Shown here one piece after another: positions 23,045-34,000 of a DNA stretch of 64,000 nt. Below the pieces are notes generated by a model. The model made no database searches, was not told the DNA's origin, and was given only the letters and a program-made list of their open reading frames with translations. A program made the translations under genes and the position numbers. Source of the stretch: Sclerurus mexicanus (taxonomy: Eukaryota; Chordata; Aves; Passeriformes; Furnariidae); contig VWZF01001875.1 in assembly GCA_013396755.1 (NCBI GenBank), positions 620,001 through 684,000 on the forward strand, read 5' to 3'. Numbering within the stretch: position 1 is the first letter of the stretch; every line of letters starts with the position of its first letter.

Positions 23045-23115
23045 ATCAGACTTGACCAGCTGTTGAAAGAAGGGAAAACAGCCTACCCTGACTGGGTGTC
23101 TATCTACAGGGATAG
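23045..23115 (+). other. Candidate spliced coding exon (71 nt)
   Basis: An acceptor AACTGTTCTTTAATTTAG precedes 71 nt ending GGATAG/GTCAGTG, an acceptable donor. Only one frame is open (23 codons, entering in phase 0 and leaving with two bases). Its product contains QLLKEGKTAYPDWVSIYRDR, with codon choices typical of coding DNA and unlike the surrounding AT-rich sequence. The other two frames stop quickly. I cannot name the protein. It lies 0.77 kb after the open segment at 22101-22271, but that frame closes with its own stop, so the two do not join simply. Confidence 0.35.
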
Positions 23116-24224
23116 GTCAGTGAACTTCATGGACTTTTCCAAGGTTAAATTTATTTCAAATGAATTCTGTGCACTCAATACGTATTGTAATGTGACTGTC
23201 ATTATGAAGTAATGAAGCAGGTTTGCTACATTCACTTACAAAACCTTCCTGATCTAGTATGCTAATATTTTTAAGAACTAGAGCAGCTGTACAAGTTTAA
23301 CTGGACTCATTTAATGACTGAGTGATTTCTGCCCCCACAGTCTAGTCTTGGCTAAAAATATTTATCAAAAATGTTCCTTCTATTGTCAACATTTAGTTGT
23401 GCAAAGCCTGATAAAAACCAGAATGATTCAACTTAATAGATGTCTGTCAAAAATAGACTACAGGAAAAATGCATGCATCAGTAATATTTAATTTTACTAG
23501 GAGCAGAAGATCTGTTTTTCATGCAGCATATCTAAATGAAAATCCTCTGCCATAAGAAAGAAAGCATAAAGGAGTGTGTCATTCCATATGCATTCTTTTG
23601 CAATTAAGTGCTATGTAATTCTAAACTTAAAGCTTGGTTCCTTTAGCTTCATTGTGAAATTTTTATCAAAGGAGAACAATTCTACAAATATAATATATTG
23701 CACATCATTGTGGGCACAAGAAAGGCAGGAGTTGTATCTGAAAGCTGTTTTTCAGTTGGTTTTATCAAATTCATTGTAGGGAAATTAAACTCCAGAAGCT
23801 GTTTTTAAGAGTAGATGGTTGTCCTCATTCCTAGGTTAGCAGGCAGTGGAAGAATGGCACCTTCTTTAGTATTGAGGACTCAAGACTATATCTTGTGTGT
23901 GACCAGAGTTAGCTGTTTCTTTGAACAATTTTTTCTGCAGCTCTGAGAGAAAACTGTAGATCTCCATCGTTGTCAAATGCTGATTGCTCTCAGTCAGAGA
24001 CCTAATTATTGGGATACTGAGATAGTTTCTCTCTGTGTCTTGATTTCTTTCATTTATTGTTTAAATAGTTAAATTTCTGTTCTGCCAAAGAGCAGCAGAG
24101 AAGCACCGATTTTTCCAGTTCAGTGGTAATAATATTCATGGGGGCTACAGAAACACTGCTGGAATTAATAGTTGTTCATATAAAGTCAAATCAGTCCAGT
24201 AGAAGAGTTTGAGAGGAGCTATAC
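23116..24224. other. No gene seen; AT-rich non-coding DNA
   Basis: No ORF, repeat family or structured element recognised; the 67-codon ORF at 23576-23779 looks like noise. Confidence 0.55.
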
Positions 24225-24555
24225 CCAGAGCAGCCGGTGGCTCCTGAGGTGAACCTGCCTGGCAGGGCTGCCCTGGGCTGGAATCTGAGCCTGGCTCTCC
24301 TAATGCTTAGGTTGAGGAGCACACCTGGTGCAGCTGCAGGGGGAGCTCCTCATTGTGGGGAGGTGGCCGGAGCGCCAGGCAAGGGGCTGGGAACTAATTG
24401 GCAGCTCTTTGGATAACAAAGGGCACCTGTGGCACCAGCCAGGTGAGGGGACACTCAGGCTGATGGCTCAACAAAAACAGCCCAGACTAGCAGGACACGC
24501 GGACGGGGAGGGAGTAAAAGCCCAAGGGATTCCTTTAGTAAGAGACATGGAATAG
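24225..24555 (+). mobile_element. LTR-like segment, family B copy 2 (truncated)
   Basis: This GC-rich island in AT-rich DNA is colinear with 5826-6000: GTGCAGCTGCAGG near 24328, the shared 21-nt word at 24413-24433, CCAGGTGAGG with ACTCAGG, GACTAGCAGG, then GAGTAAAAGCCCAAGGG where copy 1 has a TATAAAA box. It carries more sequence upstream of the shared word and stops near 24555, about where the copy-1 transcript would begin. The TATA box is degraded to GTAAAAG. No internal retroviral genes lie beside it. The 75-codon ORF at 24328-24555 is not meaningful. Confidence 0.5.
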
Positions 24556-25256
24556 GAAAATTATTAAGAAATCTCTAAGCACATCAAATTTTGTTTTCCA
24601 AATTGCTTATTTTACCTTGGATTTTAGTTGAAAGAAGGAGAATTTCAGGGCCCTCTGTTTTTAACATCCATAACCTTGAAAGCTATGGAGGCTTTGTCAC
24701 TATTTGAAGGGTGACTGAAACAAAACTTATATGTTAAGAAAGGAATCAGCATTTGCAAAAGATTATTTTCTTGCTAATTATAACTAAAGATGGCAAAGAA
24801 AAATGTAGCACTTCTGCAGTATGGTAAATCATATAATTAACTGTGTTAGAGCTTTGCTTTGATAGCGACTCAAGGGAACATTTGTCTCCTTGGATGGTTT
24901 GCACTAACTCATGCCAATATTACCTTGTCCTAATAAGATGATTAAATATTTAAATTATTGAATCAGAACTTTTGTATTTGCTCTAAATTTGGATCTCTGA
25001 TATTCAACTTTCAAGTTGTGTTCTGTGTTCCTTTTTCTTGTGCCTTAATGCAAGCCATGGAATTATGAACACAGAAAAATGTGACTTCCTCAGTTCTAAA
25101 AGTATTTAGGGAAGTGGTTAATTTTATGCACAAATGTAAACCTATTCTTTTTTGATGGAACTGCTGCAATAATTTGAATAAAATTCAACATAGATATTTT
25201 TTTAAAAATTTGGAGCTTCTGTAATGTGCGTCTGTTCTCCTCTTATTTCTCTTCAG
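24556..25256. other. No gene seen; AT-rich non-coding DNA
   Basis: Unique AT-rich sequence. It ends with the polypyrimidine tract leading to the exon candidate at 25257. Confidence 0.55.
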
Positions 25257-25332
25257 GATATGAATTGTGTGGTGATGGAGCATTCCAGCACAGACCCAAA
25301 TCCGGAGTTTTGGAAGCCACTGCTCCTGTAAT
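25257..25332 (+). other. Candidate spliced exon with near-consensus splice sites (76 nt)
   Basis: The acceptor is excellent: TCTGTTCTCCTCTTATTTCTCTTCAG without an internal AG, immediately followed by GATATG. The segment ends TCCTGTAAT/GTAAGTAATG, a strong donor. Two readings are possible. In phase 0 it encodes 24 codons including MEHSSTDPNPEFWKPLLL and then stops (TAA) just before the donor. Shifted by two bases, it stays open for 24 codons (YELCGDGAFQHRPKSG and onward). It does not continue in frame from the 23045-23115 candidate, because that join would stop after two codons. It has the best splice signals in the window, but the protein is not recognised. A lncRNA or cassette exon is possible. 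Confidence 0.35.
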
Positions 25333-28300
25333 GTAAGTAATGACAGTTCTCTGCTAATGAGATGATACTTTAAGGAAACCATTGAAGTGTGCTGAGTCTC
25401 CCATTCTTGTTAATGATTTGGAAGATAAGTATTAAGTGTCTTTTTTTTCCTGGTAAAAGTGAGAAATGTGAGGTCAGTTTCAAAAGCTGGCTTTTATTTC
25501 TTTTCAGTTTCTGCCTATGGGCCTTTAGGTTTCATTCTGTAGCTCATGTGCAGAGTAAATGCCACAGCAGACAGATTTTTAATCTATTTATATATGCAGG
25601 GGTTTGTTTTGCTCATTTGTTTCAGGGCTTGATTTGGTCCGTAGAGCAATGGGTAGTTTTGATTAACCAAATGTGAGTGCAGAAAGCAACAATTTTTCAC
25701 CCTTGCTGTGAAGAACTGGGCAAACATCATTACTTCGTTTTCTACTTGCGTGTGCCTAAAGTCAGTTGTTCAGATGAAACCACTGTGTCTGTCATCTGGA
25801 AGAGCATCTATTTATATACTGTGACAGTCTACTCAAAGTACATTATTGTTCCACATCAATGTAGTTTGCAACATTTATCTTAGAACAGAGGTGATTCTAC
25901 CAATATATAGTTTTCCTTGTGGAATTTTCACTCTTGGAAGATCATATTCATTGATTCTATTACTTTACTAGTGCTTTGGTTCCTTGCACAATGGGTTTAC
26001 TGAAGCAAGAGATGCAGCTACCTGACACATAAGACCACAGGGTTTAAAAGTTTGTTCTCAGATTTGGAATATTTTTGTTTCTTTTGTAAAAGGATGATGG
26101 TTTTGCACAAAAACCTTTTTTGTTCTCTGTTCACTTTGGCAGTTCTTGTCTACAAATCACCATAAATATTAGTAATTTTACTTCCATGATTAGATGAGAA
26201 GTAGTAATCACTATCCAGTCAGTACACGTGAACAGGCTATAGGCAATCCTTTCATGAGTTTTAAGGGTTTGCTTCCCATCAATTTCAGTATTTAATCAAA
26301 ACCTTTTCTGGTTGCTGTCCTTCATTAAACATGACCCTAGGTGTCCCCCTTTCTTCACTGCAGTAATGATTTCTGGCAGAAAGTTGAAAAGACAGCCTGT
26401 GCTATAGGTGACTGTTGTAGCATTTGGCCAGCAGGGAGGAATCTCAAGTGTCTTAAATGAAGAGTAATAAGTGTTGATTTGACACCTGTTGATTGCAGCC
26501 AAATCTGTACTGAAGTGTGACTTGTTTTGCCTCATTATTTTAATGTGCTAAACATTCTCATATGACTGTGAGCAAGGCTTGTAGACATTTCTCTGCATCT
26601 TACAGAACTTGAGTTTGAGTAGTGCCAATTCTGCTTCTTCCCATTAGATGCTGTGCTAATAATTCTGTTTATGTCTTGATATATCACAAATGTAGGCAGA
26701 GTTTTGGTGCCTTTAGGGCTCATAAGCTTTGATCCACATGATCAGAGTTGCTATTCCATCAAGTCTGTTACCAAAGCATTTAACTTGTTTTAGGAATGTG
26801 TTTAGTACTTTCACATGATTTTGGAAGTAATATCAAAGCAGAGAAATCTTTGAGGCATCAGGAGAAAGAAAGTAGGTCTTTGTAGCATGCTATATACAAA
26901 GAAAGAGCAAACAGTATTCCATAATTCCTGCATTAAGAAAATATAATATTAAGCCCACCAAAAAAAAAAAGAAACCAACAATGTTGGTGTCATTGGCTTC
27001 TTAACCATAAAACCTTTGCTTTAATTCAATAAAGATATTTTTTTAAATAATATTTACCTCATGAGAGAGGAATTTCTCCCTTACAGGAACATCTCTTAAC
27101 TGTCTTTATTTGAACTGTGAAATTTCAAAAGTAAATGTGCATCTATCACTGGATGACAAGCAACTGTAACAAATGGCTAATGTAAGGTAGGAAAATTACA
27201 CTGTTTCAGTGTTTATTCAGGTAAATGCACAAGTAAAAAGCTTAAATGCTGACAGACTTGGATGTAATCATACCCCTAGACATGAAAAAGAGCTGAGACA
27301 AAAGTTAGTCTACAAGTAATTTCCAGATTAAGCTGTTTGCCTCAGTTCTGTTTTCAATTTTCAACAGAGAAGATTTCAGAAACTCAGTAAGAATTAATAA
27401 GAAGATTATAGTTAAACTTCAGAGGACTCATACTGACTGTTCACATGCTTCATCCTTTAATGACTGTATCTTCAAAGCAGCAGTGGCATCTTCATCTTAG
27501 AAGAGGTTTTATGAAGTCACTTTTCAAGGAGTGTTGGTTTTTGACATGCTGGTCAAGCAGTGACTCTAAATGCAATCATTTAAGATTACAAGCCTCATAT
27601 CAAACCACTTTGAAAGTCTTTCTATTGTCCTCAATGAGTTTTGGATTAAACAATTTGTCTGGAATTCTTCATTCATCCTTAAATCACATTCCTGATTCCT
27701 GCCTTCTAGACTTTGCCCTGTTGTGTCTGCTTCTTTATCTTTCACTCCATGTCTGTTTTCCTCACGTTTTTCTGCCTATCCTTTTCTTCTTCCAGCCTAC
27801 TGCCCCTGCAGGCACTTCCTAGGATAAACTTAAAGAAGCAGAGGACTCCTTCCTCTGTTTTTCCAGCATTTTTCTATCTTATTTCAGACAGCTCTGCAAG
27901 AAAACAAACTTTTGGAGGGCTTGCCAACAAACTTTGAATCTGGCCTTTCAGAAGGAGAGAAGCCGGTGTGATGCTTGTTGCTTGTATTGAACTGATGATT
28001 TAGTCTTTGATCACACAGAAAGGATGTACAAATGCATCGTCTACAATGTGTCTTTAGACTAGAACTTTAAATATCAAACTCTCTTGTTTTCACTACATTT
28101 TCTGAGGCCTCTGTTCTCTGCTTTCAACAGAGTGAAAAAATAACTGCAGCTTCCCTGGTGTAGGATGCTTTATAAGAAATTGATGTCATTAAGTGATTGC
28201 TGTCTTGACACAGTGATGCTTTTCTGGCACTCTTCAAGACACTGTGTGAGTGTGGTTGTGAACATAGGTAGATATGTGCTCACTGTCAGGTATTTTAATG

Positions 28301-30082
28301 CAGACAGATATTGCTGAACTATTCGAAAAAGTGAGAGTTGTACAACTACTGGTTTATAGCAGTCAAGTTTCATACTAATTTTTTGTAACCCTAAAACTTA
28401 GGATGCTTTCTACCTTGAGACTTTTCAGTCAGACTTCTGAGCAAGGAAAGTAATCTCAAACTGAAGCGTTGTGAGAAAATAAAATTATTTTACAATACCT
28501 TTAAATCTCGGTCATTAATGAAAATAGATTATCTTTTTATTCCTCTCCTCCTTACAAACCTGTTCTGCTTGACAGTTGGGTTTGGCTTTCTTGAGGATTT
28601 TCAGACAGTTTGAGGATTTCTACAGATTGAAGAAGCTGAAGTGTGTATCTGGGAAGGGGTTTTATTAGATATTACACAGAACTATAAAACTGTGTCTATC
28701 CATAAGTTGATTTATTCATGAAACTAGCAGATATATTTAAGAATGATAGTCTCCTAAAATATGAAGCCCTAGAGCATTAATGCAGGTAAACAACATAAAT
28801 AATTATCTTAAATTGGTTACCTAGGCAGTGTAGCAGTATAAAGTTGCTATGGAAATGCTTGGTCCCTGCTCAGAGATGCCAGCACAGCTAACGCGATCTC
28901 TTCTAGTTGCATCACTTCAGCCAGATAAAAATCAATGTAGGGGAAAATAACATTGGTGATATATGTGCAATAAAAATCAGGATTTTTTGGAAAAGGGTAT
29001 GTAGAAGCCATAAAACTGAGAAATTTCAAATGTCTATACTTCATGTTCAAAGAATTTGACAGAATAAAAGAATATTCTTCATCTTGGCAGTTAGAAAGAT
29101 AAGAGTCATAATAAGTTGTGTGTAGGTTTTTAGTGTCCAAGTTGTCATGAATCAAGTCACCTTGTCACTCTTTAGCAAACCTCCAAGTAAAATTTTTCAT
29201 GTGTTTTTGTTATGAGTTATATGTCTCTGTAGTGGAGGCTGGTCATGTCTTTAGGATCACCTAAAATGTGATGTGTGCCACTCTAGCTTTGTAATGGACT
29301 TTCCATTTCATATGTTTTGAAAACAAAGGAGATATTGACTAGAATCAGTATGACAGCCTTGGTTACCATAAGCAGCATGAAGTCTGTAATTTCGGATTTA
29401 CAGACTATTTCCTACTGAAATGTTTAGCTTGGAGTAAAACGGCCCATTCTTACTGCCTGCTCAACCACCCCATCTGAATGAATTGCTGAAACTTTCCACA
29501 GTGGGTTTGTGTACTAAGAAGGTTGCAGCAGATGTTATTTGTTGCAAGAGAGACTAATTTATTTTCTTCTCATATAAATAAGAAGAAATGAAGGCTTTGA
29601 AGCAGATGCTGGATGTAGAAATGGGAACTATTATGTAGCTTATTCCCATTTCATTTGAAACAATTGTCTCCAGCTTCAAAGAGTGCGAGCAGTTTCTTAG
29701 GTTGAAATTTGACATTTGTTCAAGATTTCTGTAGCTTGACAACAGACTAATACTAGAAAAGTTATCATTTCTATACTTGGATGCTTAACTAGTATAAAAC
29801 CGGTAAGTTTTCTACTTCCTCCTACCAAACACAAAACTAGAATGTGTTTTGATGATTTTCTTGGTCACAGGTAGTTTGTTAGTTGTGGTGGCCGGGCAAA
29901 CCAGTTTTTAAAGACCAAATATTCTTGAAGAAAGGATCATGATGTCAGGATCGCAATGAAATGATTGAGTAATATATCTATTAGAGGAGAAAATGTACTA
30001 TTATTCAAGAATATTTTGAATATTTTATGTTTGTTTTTTTTTGAACTCTTGGCTTTCTCAGAATTTTGGAATTTGAGTGTGT
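25333..30082. other. No gene seen; AT-rich non-coding DNA
   Basis: No supported gene. ORFs at 25389-25676, 27445-27822 (125 codons, pyrimidine-rich) and 28847-29155 (minus) have no recognisable motif. An A-run interrupted by a G lies near 26960-26975. No repeat family is recognised. Confidence 0.55.
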
Positions 30083-30200
30083 GTTATTGGCTCATGTCCA
30101 GCCTCTCATCCACCAGAACCCCCAAGTCTTTCTCTTCAGGGCTCCTGTCAATTCCTTCTTCACACAGTATTTGCATTTGAACTTCCTATTTTATCCCTTT
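30083..30200 (-). mobile_element. Small diverged CR1 LINE ORF2-region fragment, minus orientation
   Basis: Plus-strand text TATTGGCTCATGTCCAGCCT, then CATCCACCAGAACCCCCAAGTC, TTTCTCTTCAGGG matches the reverse complement of the CR1 ORF2 segment also present at 57755-57805 (CTGGCTCATGTTCAGCTGCTG, AACCAGCATCTCCAGGTCC). The two copies align to each other over about 70 nt. The 65-codon ORF at 30077-30274 is a product of this fragment. Confidence 0.68.
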
Positions 30201-31006
30201 ATCTCTTTCTGAGTCCATTGGTCACAATTCAAATTTTGAGAATTCTGCATCTGAGGGGAATAATAGGTATCTGAATTAGGGGTGCACATTGACTCACAGG
30301 ATTTTCTTGGGGTCCTTGTGAGACTCAAATACCCATGGAGATTTGGCAAAGCTTAGAAATTTCATGAGAGCTAGTACTTTTTCCATTGGAAACACTGGGA
30401 TGTACTGCTGAAGTACAGATCATACAGGATTATATAGGCAGAGTTAATGTAAAGGCATAGTGAAAATATAAATGTCACAGTATGTCCCCAAAATGTAGTG
30501 ATTTCTGCTTTCTCTGGAAGCAGTGCTTCCAGAAAAATATGAATATGTTCGTGAAAAATGTTGTGATTTGTTAAAAAAAAATGGGTTTTATCTACATAGG
30601 CCATAAACCAAGCTTAAAAGACTTGTTTTCCTACTCTGGATTTTGTGAAGAGAAAAAAAAAATGAAAATGGCATATGTAAAACTTTAACAGTATCCAAAT
30701 GCTTATTTGTAACTTGGAAAACTTTCTGCTATCAAGTAGTGGAGTCGTTAAGAACTATGGCTGTGATTTAAAAGTTAAAAAAAAGAGACAAAAGAAAAAA
30801 CCTACCCCCTTTGGTGCAAAGATATGTTTCAGTGCTGTTTATTGCCTCTGAGTTGAGCTCATGGTTGAGGGGAAAGAGAAAGATAATAGCAAAGTATCTT
30901 TCTGTTCCTTAAACATCCCGAAGATTTGAAAGGAACTACTGTTTCAGTGGATTGACACTTGGCCAGGGACATCAACTGCAGCTCAAAGTGTTCATTCTGT
31001 TCTCAG
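30201..31006. other. No gene seen; AT-rich non-coding DNA
   Basis: A-rich stretches near 30645-30665 and 30775-30800 only. No repeat or gene recognised. Confidence 0.55.
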
Positions 31007-31069
31007 TCAAAAAGGAGACTGGATGCCAGCATTCAAAAGCCATTTTTCTTACTTGGTGTAAAGCAGTAG
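31007..31069 (+). other. Candidate spliced exon (63 nt)
   Basis: A good acceptor AAAGTGTTCATTCTGTTCTCAG is followed by 63 nt ending AAAGCAGTAG/GTATGTGG, a good donor. The phase-0 frame encodes 20 codons and ends with TAG exactly at the exon end; the third frame is open throughout. No family is recognised. A non-coding exon or chance match is the simplest reading. Confidence 0.2.
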
Positions 31070-34000
31070 GTATGTGGCAATCTGTCAAGTGCAATCCTCT
31101 GGAAATCAAGTAGTTCTGCTGACAGATATTATCAGAAAAGTCGTTACTTAATAAAAGAAATGCACAAAGTTGTAAGATTGAAAAATTATCACATAACCCA
31201 ATTGATGTTGGCAGATGATGTGAAACAGCCTGTGTAGTATCTGAGGCTTCAATAACAGCCAGAGTGTGTTTTTATTTCCACTCTTCAGTAGTAAATAGTC
31301 ATTAAAGTCAAGCAATGTGAGTGGTTTTTGTTGACTGCTCTTTGAATCATATGTAAAGAGGAAAGTACTAGAAGGTTGCTGGACTCATCCTGGCAGAGGC
31401 AAACATTTTGTTCCTTGGAAAGTTTCTGAAAGTAATACAGAAAGGGATGAAGATCCATCAGATCTGTGAAAAGCTGATAGATGTGTTGACATGAAAAAGA
31501 GAGGGCTCTACCTGCAGAATGTAAGGCTGCAACTTGTAACAGACCAAGGAAGTTTCAATGGCAAATACCTTTGCAAAGCACATTCTCTACATTTTAACTT
31601 CTATTTTCCTCAGCTGTTATAATGCCACCTGAAAATTTTTCAAGTTATTAAAAAAAAATACCCAAAACTGCCCATATGGATGCCAAAGAACATAGTGTGT
31701 CTAGCAGAAAAAATGGAATCATTAGAACTACTTTACTGGGAAAATGGAATATTTATCACTGTGAGCCAAGTGGGAACAATGTATGCAGTAATGGGAGGGA
31801 TAAATGGAATAAACTTCCATGTTGTACTACCCAGTTGTACCTTGAGTTTTCTGTAATCCAACTGTATTGTGTGACTGATACCTGCTGCACCTATAGCTGT
31901 GCTTTGAAATGGATGTCAAGAAAGGACATTTTAAGACTGTTATCTTGGAGAGCTTCAAAGATTTTGATAGAAATAAGAAAGTAAGAAGAGAAAGTGAGAA
32001 ACAACTTGACCCTAAAGAAACTGCCAGTCTATTACAGAGAAACTGGGAAACATTTTGGTCTAGAAAAGAGGTTCTAAATAGCAGCTGTGTTGCATTTAAT
32101 TTTAAATGCAGAAGATAAGCTGTTTCAAGTGCTACTTTGATTTACTTATTTTTTTAATACTAATGATTTTTGTTTCTGATAGCTGATGAAATCAGGTCAA
32201 ACTATTAAAAAACCCAGAATTTCAGAAGAGTTTTTGAAAGCAGAAGTCTAAAAGGAAAAGGACTTTCTTTTTAAAGGAAAGAAATTCCTTCATGTGTTCT
32301 CCCCTACTCTGTTGATTTCTGAGGCATAATGAAAGCAAATTTCAAAAAAACTTCAATTTTTAAATGTTTTTAAAGTAGAATCTTTGACTTGTGGTGTAAG
32401 GCCGGCAAGTCTTGCATCCTCTGAGATAATTAACTCTCTAATACCTTGAATTAATATAACACTTTGCAAAGTATGCACTTACAAGAACAGATGGGGGTGA
32501 TGAAATGGTGGCTTATGATTCAGCCCCTTAACACCAAATACCGTTGTTTGATTTCCATTTAGTGATGTTGGAGCTGTTGTGTTTGTATGTGTTCAAATTT
32601 TAATTACAATCATTTCCCATGTCTGATATTTTCTTTCATTTTTTAATACATCTGATTAGTTCTTCATGGCCTCCTACCTCACTTTCACCATACAGATGAG
32701 ATTTAAAATCTTCAGGGGTTACAATATGCATTTCTTGATTGTTGAGGGACTCAGTTCTTTAGCATTGTGTTCATTAGAGTATATTACTTTAAATCTTCTT
32801 AACTGTTCTTTTCCTTTAAGATAATAAAGGGTATGTTTGCTCCAACACTGTGCAGGATCACACACTACCTGTTCCAGAGCTCCGCTTTAGAAAATGCAGA
32901 ATTTTCAGTATCCGATTTGCTGACTCATGGGCTAATATTTGATTCGGGTCTGATTTCTAAAGGTTACTATTCTGAGTGCCTTTCTAGATACTGAATTTAT
33001 GATGCTTTGCAAGGTATACTTATTTTTAAAAAATCTGGGACCTTTGAAAATCAAGCTGTGAGGTTATACTCTTAAAGGGGATGATTTGGATTTCCATTTT
33101 CATAGGCTGGTGTATTAAGCAATGTTAATTACTAATTAAATTCTAGTGGCATTAATATGTGGTGACATAATCATCATGGTTTGGGGCTGACATGATACTG
33201 CTCTGCAGCTTCTTACAAAACCTTTAGCAGAAGGACAAGTAAACATCTATCCAGAGGCTGATCTTGATGATTTCGAATTTCAGCTGAATGAGTTGGAGCA
33301 ATTTGGATCCCTACAAAGTATCTGTTACTAATCGTTTCAGAATACCTTGCAGATTTTTCTTCTCTAGTGTTGGTATTTACATCTTTACATGTCTTTATGT
33401 TTACATCCCTGATTTCAGGAAAGGTCAGTGCTTTGGGGCTGTGTTTAGAGCCAAGCATTCTGTGCTGCCTGCCTAAGGTGTTTGCCTCAGGCAGTAGATA
33501 TGGTTAACAGTGCAAGGAGAAACTGAGGATTTGGATGACTTGGTTTACTCGGTATTTTCCAAGGAGAGTTGTTGCAATATTTTTGTGTCTAATCCAACTG
33601 AAATCTCCAAGAACCAGGGAGATTCTTCAGATAAATTTTGTATATTGATATACTTATCTGATAAACAGATTCTTGTTAAACATCAGATGTGGATTTTTTA
33701 ATTAAAACCAATTAGAACTAAGCAAACTCATGTTGTTATGAAACCTGAAAGTTTTAATTAAGGCCCATTTTTAGTTGTTGCAGTAAGTAGGTGAGAAACC
33801 AAAAGCAGGAGCAAGCTGGTGAAATGGCCAATGTTCTGTAAACGAACTTCATTTGAGCAAATTGCAGTATATTTAGTACTAAAAATTTCAGAACAGTAGC
33901 AATGAAATGAGGGTTGCTATGTTTGTGTCCATGCAGTTTGCATTTAATAAAATATTAAAGTACTAGTGTTATGCTAATGTAGGTCTGTTTGTTTATACCT

